From Gymnothorax reevesii (Eukaryota; Chordata; Actinopteri; Anguilliformes; Muraenidae): a stretch of 64,000 nucleotides of DNA. Made by a program: the position numbers and the translations under genes. The notes under the pieces are model-generated. The model made no database searches and was not told where the DNA came from. It worked only from the letters and a program-made list of their open reading frames with translations. Position 1 is the stretch's first letter. Each line of letters starts with the position of its first letter. The stretch spans positions 69,341,679 to 69,405,678 of the forward strand of contig CM056586.1 of assembly GCA_029721435.1 (NCBI GenBank). Direction: 5' to 3'. Below are positions 23,511-36,889 of this stretch, piece by piece.

Positions 23511-24003
23511 TACAGTGGGCTCCAAAATTACTGGCACCCCTGACGAGAGGGCCCCTGATTAGCAATGTACAAACAATACAATAAAAAAAAGCGATATAAT
23601 AGAGAAATGGAATATTCCAACATATGCGAATTGAAACAACCAAAATCATAACAATCATTTAATACAATATAAATCTTAACAAATTCAAGGCTTCATAATC
23701 ATCGGCACTCTTCATTTAATACTTTCTGCTGTTATGCTTTGATAACTGAGTCTTTTCCTGTAATTTTGACAAGGTAAAGGCACACATTTGGGGGGATTTT
23801 GGACCATTCCTCTGAAAATTCTTTCAACATCTTTCACATCCTCGGGTTTGCATTTATCAACTGGCCTCTTTACCTCAGCCCACCAGTTTTCAATTGGATT
23901 GAGGTCTGGAGACTTACCTTTTTCTTTATTTTTTTTAGAATTTTTTAAAGTATTGTTTGTGCATTGCCGGTCAGGGGTGTCTGTAATTTTGGAGCCCACT
24001 GTA
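23511..24003 (-). mobile_element. Internally deleted Tc1-like element
   Basis: Terminal inverted repeats CAGTGGGCTCCAAAATTACT and its partner are flanked by TA on both sides (23511-23512 and 24002-24003), the Tc1 target site. Internally the - strand keeps the catalytic-region block SPDLNPIENWWAEVKR, but most of the transposase is missing, so it is non-autonomous. Confidence 0.85.
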
Positions 24004-24110
24004 TATGATTCAATATTACATGAAATAAATACTTGAGTAGTACTTGGATTCTGATTTATCTTCATTTTGTGAAGTGCATAATCATCACTCCTCACTACTG
24101 TAGGTCTCTC
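24004..24110 (+). mobile_element. 3' tail of an older Tc1 relic
   Basis: The sequence TATATGATTCAATATTA, then ATGAAATAAAT, then ATTTATCTTCATTTTGTGAA, then a CATCACT block recurs at 41908-42005, where it follows a Tc1 transposase relic. This is therefore the tail of a second copy, cut at its left by the element at 23511-24003. Confidence 0.65.
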
Positions 24111-24599
24111 TGTGTTTGGTGTTGAAGCTGAGAGTATATGGTTGATAAAAATCCTCTGCAGCTCATGACTGGGTGCAGTTGCAGTTCTGTGTCCCACGGA
24201 ATGCCAAATGCACCGAGCACATTTCAGAATTGCTGGTCCAAAAAGGAAGAAGTCTGTGGTTGATCAAAAAGGAAACAGTTTTTGAGAGCTGAGGAGACTC
24301 CCTGAGTGACACTCCTCCCTGTATTTAGCCCTCTTGGTGACCAGGCTGCTGACTCTAATGGCTAATTTCCTGACAGAATTATTCTACCACAGGGTGGTGT
24401 AAAGGTGCCATTTCCAGTCGCTACCCGGACATTTTTCAACCATCGTAAAGTTTCTGATGGTGTTTGAGATAAAAGGTTCAAAGCATAACATGCACTAATG
24501 ATTGGTTATACCAGAGAACAACACAAACCTCAAGTTTGTATGGAGACACCAGAATTTCCTCACTGGCCTTCCCAGCAACCGTATCAGAGTGGTTCAACC

Positions 24600-25090
24600 A
24601 TGTCCTGAGTGGGCGTAACTGGATAAACTTTAGATAAAATAAGAAATTTTGATGTGCCAGCCCTGCTTGACGTTTTGGTCACTGTAGAGCTTGATTTCTG
24701 GATGTTTGCCACTCCAAATAAGTGTACGTAGCGAGGCATCAACTCTTGTCCAGTATCCCGCTGGAGGAGCGAGCGGGATCATCATGCTCACTAAGTTGAT
24801 ACGCGGCAAAGCCTTCTTTTTAATGGAAGCAGCTCTTGTGTGCAAAGATGTAGGTAATTTTGTCCGTATATCTGGGTCACATTCAGCCTCTTTGAGAATG
24901 TTTTCGTGGTTCGACTTTACTATGTCATGAAGGAAAGTGTGAGTCTGAAAGCCCTGACATGTGATCTCAGTTTTAATAGGATGTCCTAAGGTAGTGACAT
25001 CTTCTTTGCTCCATCATTCAGTAACAATAGTGCTGACTTTGTCCATTTGATTTTGCCGCCTGACAACAACTTGTACTCCTCAAAAGAGGA
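24600..25090 (-). pseudogene. LINE ORF2 C-terminal fragment (L1/Tx1-like)
   Basis: On the - strand the translation at 24845-24630 reads PPAGYWTRVDASLRTLIWSG then KHPEIKLY, resembling the segment near the end of L1/Tx1-type reverse transcriptases (typically ...FIWxGKxPRIK...). Adjacent sequence toward 25090 is probably the preceding part, in other frames. A broken fragment of a non-LTR retrotransposon. Confidence 0.6.
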
Positions 25091-25164
25091 CAGTAGGCGA
25101 GAGATCACTTTAAACTAATTTTACCCACGCGCGATGAGGTGGCGTGGGTATACAGTTTAGCACC

Positions 25165-25169
25165 GTGTG

Positions 25170-25219
<50 letters not shown>

Positions 25220-25226
25220 TGCGTGT

Positions 25227-25267
<41 letters not shown>

Positions 25268-25300
25268 TGTGAATGTGTGCGTGCGTGCGTGCGTGTCTGT
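25165..25300. repeat. Compound (GT)n-(GA)n microsatellite
   Basis: GT run to about 25230, GA run about 25231-25265, then GTGC/GCGT-rich sequence. Seen directly. Confidence 0.95.
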
Positions 25301-25574
25301 CCGCGCGACAGCTCGGCCACCACTGAAGCTAGGGTGACCAAACTTTGTGGGGTAGATGATCTTAGGGTACCCTGTCCAAATTTGCATTTTGAGGTCCAAA
25401 GGTCAAGGTCAACAAGAGGCGTGGGTTAGCATCTCTATAGAGTGCGCATCATCTAGTTTATTTTTTTTGATATCCATTAAGTAAATAAGGAAATTACCAG
25501 CAAAGGCTGATATGATATGTGGCAAAGGTTTAATGTGAATAGCAGTAAAAATCTGGATGTCCTCGAGTTAACGG

Positions 25575-26064
25575 TTATAGTGACAGCATGAGTAGACTGG
25601 ATGAGAGTTCGCACCTCTGATCAGTCGCTCGGAAAATGGGAAAGGGGCTAAAATGTCGGCCATTAGTAGACACCGTGGCTGTGGGATTTGAATATGAAAC
25701 CCATATGAAATCAATAAATTCTTTCCCCATTGCAAACCCTATTAGAACTGCCCATGGGTACTGCCACTCAACGATAAAATCATACGAAGAAGGTAAACGG
25801 TCAGCTGGGATGTCCCGTAACATTGCAATAAAATTTTCAGCCACATCAAAGGTAAGACAGCACTTCCTGATAGTTTTCTCTGAAACCCCATTGGTGTATC
25901 TTCATCATGTGTCCAGATCTGATGACATTTCGCCTCGGTTAATGAGTCTCGGCTCCTCTGAAAAGAATAAGAATACGCTAGACGAGCTCACGGACGCCAT
26001 TTTGCTTGCTTGTTTGTTTGTACGCCCCATCCAAGGTCTGCTGCTACCCTGTGACATTGCGTAA
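25575..26064. other. Unidentified segment open on both strands
   Basis: A 142-codon frame (25636-26064, +, starting MGKGLKCRPLVDTVAVGF) overlaps an 89-codon frame on the - strand (25844-25575, starting MAENFIAMLRDIPADRLPSS). Both look protein-like and neither is recognised. The - strand also has ATGGCGTCCGTGAGC near 26000, a promoter-proximal look. It could be a repeat-derived or decayed gene segment. No splice structure could be supported. Confidence 0.3.
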
Positions 26065-28328
26065 AACCTTAGGTGATGAGATTGCTAATCTTTCCTGTTA
26101 AGAATGTACTTTAGGGGGTGGAATAACGGCGCTACATGAGATGCAAACCCCCCGGCAGAGGTGATGGGGGCTCATCTCTTCTCATCTGAAGCTGCTGACG
26201 TGGTCTGAGTCTGATGTTTCATTTTTTTCCGCAGTCAAGACACTAAAACAACTTAAGTCAACATATTCAACTAAAGAACAAAAATGCATGTTCCGTCAGG
26301 CAGATTGGGCCCACGGTGGGCCCGTTTGTAACTGGTGAGAACTGCTGGCCTGGGGCAGCCACACCCTCTGCCAGTGCAATCGCTGTGGAACAGTCTGAAC
26401 TTTTTTTTCACACAAAATATTTCTTTAAAAAATTGGTGCTGCTAAGGATAAAGATCCTGTTATTTAGCCGAATAGCTGTTACCTGCACTGTGTTCCCTTT
26501 GTGCTTCTGGGGGCTTAAGATTCACCTGAAAAGCAAAGAAAGAAAGATTAGTCATAATTTGGGCCTGTAATCACTCAGGCTCCTCGTCCCAAGCTGCCTG
26601 GGAGTGCCGTTCCCTCTCAGCGGCCAAGCCTGCGCTTCAGTGACTGATTGCCAAGAATGAAGGGTGTTCTTAGGTAACACTAGTTTGAGAGGTTTAAGCG
26701 GTTAAAAAAAAAAAACAACAAAATCAAGACATTCTATTCTTCCTCGAGTGCTGAATAATACACATGTTCCTGTAGCACAGTCACAGTAGTCATGCCTGGA
26801 AGGAAAATATTTCACATGCAACTCTGAAATAATTATTATTAGTTCACCAAAGAAAAGTACGCCATCGCATGATCCAAAAAACGTCCATTTGGATAATATG
26901 CTGACATCAGTGCTGCCTTCCGCAGCAACAGCCAGAACAAACTGTAACAAGTCCTGAGCTTCGCCCCACACCCAATGGCTAAAAAATTAGGAAGATCCTC
27001 GAATCTTCTTACTGTCTATCAATTGCTGACTTATACTGAATTCCCTCATTTATGAATCACCTAACTTTTCTAATTGCCAGTGTTTTACTTACCTATGATA
27101 AACGAGACCAGTCGGTTGCCCGCAACCGATGGGTGTAGCCCACGATCGCTCACATTCTTCATTTTGGCTTATTTTTGACACAAAATTGTCAATGATTTAG
27201 TGAATTATGTTACGATGGCAACCAAAATAAATAGACACTGTGTCCTAACCACTGCCCATACACTCACCAAATATTAAAGAAATAGCTTTAAATTTGCGGC
27301 CCGTAGAGTGTCCACAAGGAAATCTCTGGCGGCAGCGGTGGACGCGCAATGAGGCCAAGTCCACAGTAGCCCCGACTTAGTCCAGGGGCAACAAAAAATG
27401 CAAAAATGGAGGTAATTTTTGAGAAAGAATACATTAAAGATTCATTTGTTAGACTGACCTACTCAACATATGATCAGAAATTTGCAGTAGCTCACATTGG
27501 GCACAACTTGAAAAACTCTGGTGATGTAAAGAAGTTTCAACCGTTTAATATGTGAAAAAAATAAAAAAGGTTATGTTTGGGTCAGGAGGTTATGAGTTTT
27601 TGAAAATTAAGTTTAAAGATGTAAAACCCCAATTTGCATATTTAATTACTTCAGAGCTAAAGAATTGACATTGTGGATAATGTTGTTTGTAATCTAGAAT
27701 AAAAGTACAATAAGCATCCGTTTATGTTCATTTTTGAAAGGGATATTTGCGACTTTCTGTTGGATTGGAGGTCTATTATGGGTCCAATTTGAGATCCCCT
27801 GTCTCCTCAATGGTTGGCCATTGTGCTCAGTGATGGAGTACGCTGAAGTGTAGGTTTATATCAAAAAGTTGCCAAATTCTGAAAGGGTGAGGGTAAAAGT
27901 GCTTGATTTCCAAAGGAATGCCCAAATACCATTTTGCAGCTGAATTATCGCTCTGCAGCTGATGATATCGCTCTTGCATGTCTTTTCATTCCAGATTGGC
28001 CTGCAATCAACATTTAGCAATAACCCTGTACCAAGGTTTCTAGGTAAAGTAGAAAATGGAAAAAGTGTGGCAGGATACTATATGACATTCAGCTCTCATC
28101 CTATCAATATTTTATGAAGGATTCAACCTTCATGTGCAAAATTTGTGCATAAATCAATCTGGTATCTTTGCGGCCAAATTTATATCTACATTTGAGTGTG
28201 CTGCGAACAACTGGACAGTGAAATACGTTTTTTCCATTAGTAGCTTCACTGTCTTTGACAAAGTTATTAGGCATCCAAGTGTGAAGTTCTGGAACCCTAT
28301 TGCAATGGTTAGTATTATCAAATATCCT
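26065..28328. other. Intergenic, no gene recognised
   Basis: No exon supported. A GGGCCCACGGTGGGCCC palindrome at about 26308-26325 resembles parts of fish repeats. Otherwise nothing named. Confidence 0.45.
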
Positions 28329-28373
28329 ATTATTATTATTATTATTATTATGATTATTATTATTATTGTTATT
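28329..28373. repeat. (ATT)n microsatellite
   Basis: TAT/ATT trinucleotide tract with small interruptions. Seen directly. Confidence 0.9.
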
Positions 28374-28454
28374 TTCAGTCTCTGCCCTTGACTCAATGCT
28401 GCCTTGTAACCACCAACTAGGCAAGAGTTTGTCCCTTTTTATTTATTATTTTAT

Positions 28455-28660
28455 TTTACAACCCCAATTCCACAAAAAGTTGGGATAAAATGTGTAAAGT
28501 GCGTGTAAAATGTTAATAAAAACATAATGCAATGATATGCAAATCTCATAAACTGGCATTTTATTCACAATAGTACATAGACAATATATCAGATGGTGAA
28601 AGTGAGACATTTTACCATTTCTTGAAAGATATCAGCTCATTTTGAATTAGAAAATTTGCA
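28455..28660. mobile_element. Solo end of a Tc1-like element
   Basis: ACAACCCCAATTCCACAAAA then AGTTGGGATAAAATG matches the terminal repeat of a very common fish Tc1 family, followed by its usual subterminal ATGCAATGAT and TTTTATTCACAATAG. The matching other end is not seen nearby, so it is a truncated copy. Confidence 0.65.
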
Positions 28661-30175
28661 GTGTACATTTTAATATCTTTCATAGTAATTCATAAATAAA
28701 TTGAATAAATTCATTTCACATGTTGATAAGTGAAGAGTTTTAACCGTTGATGCACTTGTATTCAGGATTTAGAGCGCTGAACGTTAGGCGAAGGTGTCTA
28801 ATTGTCAAAACTGCTGCATTCAGAAGTAGTGCATAATTCAATTAAACTTTACTTCCCCGACATCATGTACATTATGGAGTGACAGTTTCAACATATTTGA
28901 AAACTTTATTTTTATGAAACTTTAAGGGTCTGCACTTGTGCACGTTTAAGAATAAGCTGGCGTCAGAAGAAAACTCATGAATTATCCCCGTCATCAGTTC
29001 CGCTGCAGTTTGACTGACTTCATAAGAAAGCAGCTGCGCCCAATTCACTGATACACAATGAATTGATTGTTAAAATACATTTAAAACACTTACATGCCTC
29101 ATTCCTTTTTTTTTCTTTTTACACACACACAAACACACACACACACACACACACACACTCTCACGCATGCGCACATGTACACACATACAATGATAAGTTC
29201 ATAAGAAATTATTTAAAAAAAGATAATAATCAAACGAAGCCTTGGACAGCTGTAAAGAGCTTGGGCCTGCAACACAAACATCTGAGAAACAGTCCCATCA
29301 TTCAAAGGTAGACGGAGTAGAAGAGAGAAAGTGTTCAAAGGAAAGACTGCAGTAGAACAGGAATGTGTTTTTGTGCCAGAGAGCTCTGCTTGGTGTACAG
29401 CGGGTTTTGACAGAAACGGGAACAGAAAAGGCTCAATTAGATTTGATGGAGTGTTTGTAGTGGAAGATCTTGCTGTTTACATGGAGGTCAGAGGGCATTT
29501 CAGTTACCTGCCATTGATAGAATAAAAGTTGGGGAGTCATCACTTTGCTCACACAAATACAGCTGAACAAAAATTATAAAATAAATCTGAGGATCTTTGA
29601 GCTTCTGAAACCAACATTCCCTGCACTCCAAATTAAAAATTAAAGGAACTCCAGCTTGCAAAAATGAATGAGGGTAATTCTGAAATATTTAAGAGGAAAT
29701 GTCGTCTTATATTTGAAAATACTCAACAGAATGTTGAATATTTCCCAGGACAGCGTGCATCTCTTTTAAGTATGAAGATTCAAACTTTTCGTACTGGCCA
29801 CCTATATTTTCCTGGCTACTGAAGTCTTTACATGCATCAGTGCTCAGTTATTCAAACCTGCGCCCCAGATGCTGTGCGCAGGGGTATGCTGGGATTAAGC
29901 CATTTGGAAAAACTCCCTGACCTGTGCCTGTCAGACTGCCATGCAAACCTGAGTGAAGATTATACCACTGCACTTGGAATTAAGTACTTTCTGTGACTGT
30001 TCCCTGGTTAAAGTTATCAATTACCAATCCGTAGCCCTCGCACTCGATTAACCGTGATAACAGAGATCAGATTCAATTTCTTAAGTGAAGCAACGACAAG
30101 GCTAATTTTATACAATTGAGCATGTCTTTTGCAGGCTCTATCCAAAATACACCGGTTATTAATGATTAATATAAG
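28661..30175. other. Intergenic with (CA)n at 29121-29158
   Basis: A CA microsatellite lies at 29121-29158. No exon or other repeat recognised. Confidence 0.5.
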
Positions 30176-32540
30176 CACAGCCCCAATTCTGAAAAAGTTG
30201 TCACATGATGAAAAATCCAAATAAATTAAAAAGGAATGATTTGAAAAGTCTGCTCACCCTCCTCTATTTTAAAATCACAACAAAAACACATTATTTTGTG
30301 TTCTAACATAAATGTAATAACTTGATGAACACACAGGTTTACACTCATCAGGCGTGTTGGCAGTCTAGACGCAAGTTGGTCAAGCCTAGACAAGGAAATT
30401 TGCCCCCATACCATACATCCATTTTGACATCCTTCATCTGTATAATTTGTTGTCATGTGTTTTGCTTAACAAAGCACCATAAATTTTCAACTGGAAACAG
30501 ATCAGGACTGCAAACAGGCTAGTCTAGCAAGATTTCAGGGTTTTTTTTCCCCACTGTGTTTCTAAGATATTTTTCATATGATTCCAAATGACTGTTTTTC
30601 TGATTCATGTGAGTAGTCTTTTGTGAAGGCCATCAGTTGTTGGCTTTGGCCAAAATGGTAATGAACATCTATCTGATAACTGTCCCTTGGAAAAACATGA
30701 AAATGAATATGGCAACCCAGGACAGTCACCATTGTTTTGTCAAGCCAGGCCTAAACAGGAAAATAAAATTACCTCATTTTTTTGAGTGCTCCGGTGGGCC
30801 CAGACATCCTAAATGGAGCGTTTAAGACTACGATTGCCCATAAATACTTTGAATGGACAGCCATCTCTTTGGGGCAGCCTGGGACGGGGTCGGCTGTCTG
30901 GCCAGGTGTATATTCTCGCTGTTTTAACCAATAAACAGTCCCTGTCAAAAGTTTGGACATGCTTTGCTAATGTCACAGCACTCTGGCTTTTGAGAAATTT
31001 AAACAATAATCTCAAATGGAATCTTGTAAAAGGTAACCAGTCAGAAGTGAAAAGAGAATAGTTTACTTGTTTGAATAGTGTCCAAAATGTTGGAATTCTC
31101 AAAGAAGCCATATTTTGCGAAGTAAGCAGACAAATAAACTCCTATTTTCCAACAGCTGAACTAAAGTCAAGTAGTTTTAGGACTTTTTGGGTGAAAAGGT
31201 TGATGGAAAGCAAACCTCAAGTGCAACACGTCTTTGGGAAGTTAGACGGCCGTCCAGCTGCAAATTCATTATAGTCATATGACTGTCCTTATTAAAAAAA
31301 GGTGAGAATGCTCTGCAAATAGTGGTTAGTTTGATGGATTTAAGAATTACATTTTTTTTTGCAAAATAAAGGCTGCTCATTTTTTTATTTAGCATATATT
31401 GCAAGAAAAATACGGGTGTTTCCAAACTTTTGACAGGTACTGTAAATGGTCTTTGTTTCTTTATTCTGTGAGTGACGTTGACCTTTCCGTGATCATAAGC
31501 GTTTTCTACCGCAACAAGACTTGTAATGAAGTTCACCACACATCTCAATATTACCACTGGACGTCTCTTCAAGTTCTGTCCATTCTGACGTCACTGTGAA
31601 TCAAACATCCAGTTACTGAAACATCAAATTGGTGGTAAAAGTAAGAAACAAAACTACAGAGATTTTCTTCAACCTGCACTCTCTGCTTACACCGTCATGT
31701 TATTGTGGTTTGGCTTTGTCATGCTGGAAAATGCAGGAACATCCCTGAGGCAACGTCTAGTTTGCAGCTCTTGTTGCACCATAATTTGTATATATCTTTC
31801 TGCATTGGTTTTACCTCCATAAATCTGCAACTCAACCATGCCATGTGTACTGATATGCCCCCATCCCAGCACAGATTCTAGCTTTCTGACCTGACAGTGG
31901 TGACTGATTGAGTTGTCCTTATCATCTTCAGCCCAGAGAACATGGCTGCTGTTTTTTTTTTTTTCAAAAGACCATATTAGTCACCTTATTATTTTTTCAA
32001 AAAAAAACCTTAGAAACGTTGATTCATCGGACCTCAAAACATGCTTTCACTGTGCTACTATCCATCACAGATGACACTGAGCTCAGAGAAGTTGACAGTG
32101 TTTTTACACAGAGGTGATGTATGGCTTCAGCTTTGCGCAGTAACGTTTTAACATGCATCCATGGATGCAGTGGTAACGGACAGAGAAATGGACAAAAGTT
32201 CAAAGTTTTTCCAGGCCTGCGTCAGTAATTTACTGTCCCACGATGATTCTTCAGAGAGTGACATCTGAGGGATTGGAGATCAGGCACATTCAGAAGTGGT
32301 TTCCTACCAGATTCCTTCCATCTTTTAATTATATTATGCACTGTAGAGCATAATATGCTCATAGTCTCGCTTATTTATCTTTCAGGAATGTTCTTCACTA
32401 AAGGATGGATGATAAGCTTACCCTCATTTGGGAAATTGTTGAGCCTCGCCCCATCTTTGCTTTTTAGGGACTTGGCCATTTATACCATAACAGGATCAGC
32501 TCACATGTTTAACATCAGCTGTTTAACATCACCTTATTTT
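30176..32540 (-). mobile_element. Decayed Tc1-like element with later insertion
   Basis: The left end CAGCCCCAATTCTGAAAAAG resembles the terminus at 28455. - strand sequence keeps Tc1 blocks: around 30440-30540 the counterpart of the SPDLxPIEN region, around 31872-31690 NAERYIQIMVQQELQTRR and AFSSMTKPNHN (decayed from QDNAKPH), and N-terminal parts toward 32460. Many stops and shifts. The inverted right terminus is not recognisable. A different Tc1 derivative (30936-31442) splits it. Confidence 0.75.
30936..31442. mobile_element. Non-autonomous Tc1-like element, nested
   Basis: Terminal inverted repeats: CAGTCCCTGTCAAAAGTTTG at the left and CCAAACTTTTGACAGGTACTG at the right (TA follows at 31443-31444). 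This CAGTACCTGTCAAAAGTTTGG terminus belongs to a Tc1 family common in fish (recalled). About 507 bp, with no complete transposase. It lies inside the older Tc1 relic 30176-32540. Confidence 0.85.
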
Positions 32541-35500
32541 TGTACTCACTGTGACAGTGGAGGATAATGGGGCATCTCTGTACACCGCACCTACATCTCT
32601 GGGAGCTTCAGACCTAGAGCGCTTGGCAGACTGTAGTTCTTGGGCTGGAGTGGCTGGCCGTTTGCTCCCATACAAATGGAAATGAGCCTCTCTCAGCCCT
32701 GCTGGCATATACAAACAACTGATGCATGCCACTGAATTATCCTGGGCTGCCAGTACATGCTCAGCTCATAAAGAAGGCACACAATATGCATGCTTGTCCT
32801 ACCCAACCATGCTGACCCCACAGCCATTGCAAGTGGGACTTTCCCGGCTTGGCATCCTGGCGTCGCTAAAGAAACCGGGATGTGCTCTGTGTTTATGCCT
32901 GCGGCTACTGGCAAGCGGCAGGCTAGCAGCTAACCATCGCTAAACAGAAACTCAGGCCACACTATTCCCACCTACTAAATCAGCTTTGATTGTGTGCTAT
33001 GTGCTGTACGTACAGCAAAAGAATGTGTGGATCTGCAAAACGGACCAGCAATAGACCTCGCTACATTCTCGTGTTGCACTGGGCAAGGTACGCCACACAT
33101 ACTCCCACTAAGTCAGTTTCATAGCAGGCTATACCTTGGTGTGTAAGCCAGTACTACGATGTAAAACTGGGGAATATGTGACATGTTTATAATCTAAACA
33201 CCAGTGTGTTAAAGCTGAATGCTTGGTGATTATTTTTGTAAATAGGAGTTCAAAACACAGATGTTTAGTGGATATTGCAATCAAGGTTTTTCAGATTTGT
33301 TGAATACACTTTAAAATGGAACCTAAACACTGTGACATGTTTAAAAAGTGTTACAAAAATGTGTAAAGAGTATGTTCTGAACTTAAACATTTGAAGACCA
33401 CAATGGAAAAATGATCAGTCACATTTACATGTTATGGAGAAATGATTCATTAAAAATTCAAAACGATCTTAGAAACAACGCACTGAAAAAATATGCAAAA
33501 AATATATAAAATATTATTAGAATATATACAAAAATGCTGAATTTTCACTCTGATCATTTTTTCCTTTGTGATCTTCATTTGGTTTTACAGTGTACATGCT
33601 TTAATATGCCCTCTGGTACTCCTGTGTTTTCCTCCTTTTTTAACGGAGGGAAGGTAAGACAGGCGTCCCGAGAGAAGCCAAAAACCCGCTCCTTATGTGG
33701 AAAGTGGATCGTTCACCATCTGTCATCCCTTGTACAAAACTTCCGTTGTCATGTCTCCAGCTAACTGTAGAAATCAATAAGTACATGTACACCTGGGCCT
33801 CATATACCCACGCGTCGGTCACACAGTGGTGCGTCTTCGAGAGATATCCACGGAATCTGCCACAGTGAGGTCAGACCTCGTACATATGGAATGTGTAACC
33901 GGGTAGAGAGCGTGACCGTGAAACAAAAGATAGATCAAACATTGTGAACCATCAAATTGAAAATAATTTAAGTTTAATACAAATGCCTACAATACTAACT
34001 TGCTTGGAAATTTTATTATTTTTACATCATGGATGTTTATAACACTATATTGATGATTGAAAATTTTAGTTTGCCGAAATGTAAAAACTCAACTGATGAT
34101 GTGATGGCAGCCCAGTGAGCAATTGTCTGCAAAATTCTTACTGATCTGATGACATGCATTTGAAAATTGGCATGTGCAAGAAAAATGTGTTAAGTAATCA
34201 TCCTGTGCATCTGTCTTGAAGAAATATTGGACTTTCAGTTCAATCAAAGCCATATAGTGAAAAAGATTCTTTCTCCTAAGTGAAAAGCAAAACAAGATAA
34301 ATGAAGAACTAACATTTTTTTCCAATATCCTTAAATTATTTGTCCTTCTAAGCTAACCAGTGACTTTTATCTCTAATATTCTTTATCCATTCTGCATTAA
34401 GGTCAATTAATATTTGGGCGTTGACCAAGTTAATTTTTTTTGCAACTGTCTACCACATAATATTATAGGCAAGGTTTTCCACGGTCAGATGTGTATTATT
34501 CCCTGATTATTTCAATTACTAGTACGCTGATGAAAGGTCAAGAGTTGAGTTCAAGTGAGTTACTGTATTTACATTTGGACATTTTTAGAGTAAATTCTTA
34601 ATATAGAGTCAAAATAACTGTCTCTGCCAGTGAAACAAGCCACCATTTGGCTGAAAAATCAAGAGAAATCAATTAGAGAAATAGAAAAATACACTGATCA
34701 GCATTGAAAATACACCACCTTAATTTGAAAGCCAAGATATAAAATATGTATGTTCATTATGTGTAAGGGTAATTAAAGAGTCTGATGCCTCCTGACAAGA
34801 TGGACAAGATAAACGCAAAATTAGGCCTTTGACAGGCGTTTATGCCATTGCAGGCCGAAAAATCTAAAGTCAAGATTTTTTTTACCATGGCAAAATCCAA
34901 TGACGCTATTTAGAACAGCGCCCCCACTCGCCATTTTTTCACAGAAGATGAATATTCTCAGCTCAAGTGAAACACCATTGGTGCTCATCCCTTCTGCACT
35001 TTGCATGGCGTCGCAGCTCCTGCACGATTTGCGCCACCTAGCGTGAAAATAGCGTTTTCTCGCTGTATTCATATCTTTGCATTGTCTTTGAATGTATCTA
35101 TTCGCGCGAAAAATTTACGTTTGGTTTAAACACAGCTTAAAATTTCCCGTTATATTACTCATGGGAGTTTGACCATGGGCTCATTTTTCTTTTTTCGCTT
35201 GAAGATTTGCAGCTCTGTTTGCAAGAGCATGTCATTCATTTCGACAGACATCACCTGGTTGAGAACTGACGAGCGAATGCACACCATCGACAAATAGCAA
35301 TGAGAGTTGAGCCTCATTTACACTCAAGGGGCAATACTTCCTGGAATCTCCAACTAATCAACAGGATGGCGACCGCTACGCTGATGATGCCATGCTAACA
35401 TCACAAATATTTTGCTTCATGAACATGTACCTGCTTGAGGATAAACATATTCACAAAACTGATGATGTTGTCATATCCGATGTTGAGCCAGACCACTGTT

Positions 35501-36040
35501 TTTATTTTGTAAAACTATCTTACATAGGTTATTAGATACAGCTAGCATACTGGTTGGCTAGCTGGCTCTCCCATTATCTCAAGCTGTGTAAGCGCAGTTT
35601 GAATAATGCAGGCAAGTAGCTAAGCAAGCCAATGTTGCTGACAGTAGCAACAGTGGCTGCTGGTGACCTGGGGATAGGGGAAGCTTGAACCATCCCTCAA
35701 AAATAATGATTGCTCATAACCTGTTTTCAATCATTCATTTAAATTACCATTACAGAAACTCCAAAAACTCTCAACATTATCAGGTGCAGTCATTTTTCAT
35801 TAATAATGCGCACCTGTCAACTCTCACGCATTTGGTGTGAGTTTTAGTGGCATATTTAGGTTGCCCTGCTGTGGTCAGCAATTATTCAATCAACTATAAT
35901 GTAAGAGATTCTCACAGGGAATTTAAGTCCTTCTGAATGGAGGTTTATCAGTCCCACGTGTGTTATGGTGGACTCATCACCAGTAATTTGAAATCGATTA
36001 TGACAGCGGACTTCTCACGCTTTCGTTTACTTAGGGGTTG
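32541..36040. other. Intergenic, no gene recognised
   Basis: No exon or named element supported on either strand over about 3.5 kb. Some segments (for example 34830-35060) may be old repeats. Confidence 0.45.
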
Positions 36041-36125
36041 GAAGCAATGCAATCGTTTAAATGAAATAAGATCATTTGAAATGTCTTTGTGCAATTCCAT
36101 TGCTTCCAATGATCTTATTTCATTT
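36041..36125. repeat. Stem-loop with two arm pairs
   Basis: AATGAAATAAGATCATT at about 36060-36076 pairs with AATGATCTTATTTCATT at about 36108-36124. GGAAGCAATG at about 36040 can also pair with CATTGCTTCC at about 36098. No transposon ends recognised. Confidence 0.6.
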
Positions 36126-36889
36126 GAACAATTTAAACAAGCATAAGTTTGGTTTGAGCTTCACCAGTTCACCAGCTGCCACTGAGTAGCAATACTATTC
36201 AGAACACTTTTCCGCTTGTGAAACACGAATTTTGTGCAATCGCACTGTTCAGGCCATTCATGTTGCATTGCATTGCATCTCTTGCGCGATACACGTCTGA
36301 TTTCTAACATTTATTTGAACAGAATTCAGCACTTGTGGAACAAGTTGTAGAACTGAGATTGTGTAAATTGTGTGATCTGAATGTTGATGAGGATGATTAA
36401 CCCTTTTTTTCTCCACACTGCACGCGTCACATGCGAGTTCGGAGGGACTTGCTCCATAAATCATGATGAATTTCACTGCAATGACTGATATTAATTTGCT
36501 CGAATGGTTCTTTGAACATCAATTCATTTTTTGCGCAGATTTCTTGAAAAAGCCTGGATTTTAAGGAAATCCTTGTCATTTGGTGTAAAACAAGCTTGTT
36601 TAATGTCATGTCGCCTTAATCTATGCAGGTTTCTTGGGGCTCTGTTTGGAGCGCTGGCCTACACTTTTACTTTAGTTTTATGTTGTAGTCGCATCTTGAA
36701 ATCCCATGTGAGATCGGCCATTGCGTGGCATGGCACGATAATAAAACCTCATTCATTAATTCATTTATTCATATTTCATACAATATGAGAGCGTGTGTGG
36801 TTGAAAATTTTAATGTTGCCAATGATTTTTTGTTCACCCAAAATCAGTTCTCCTATATTCCCCCATTTGTGCTGGACGCTAATCCCGCT

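Noticed and set aside
23712..24197. 161-codon - strand open frame
   Set aside because: It crosses the boundary between a deleted Tc1 and an unrelated tail. Only the SPDLNPIENWW part is transposase-derived.
26308..26325. GGGCCCACGGTGGGCCC palindrome
   Set aside because: A short isolated dyad that resembles part of a common fish repeat, with no further support for a regulatory role.
28104..28424. 106-codon frame with an Asn run
   Set aside because: It is read through an ATT microsatellite with no other protein-like feature.
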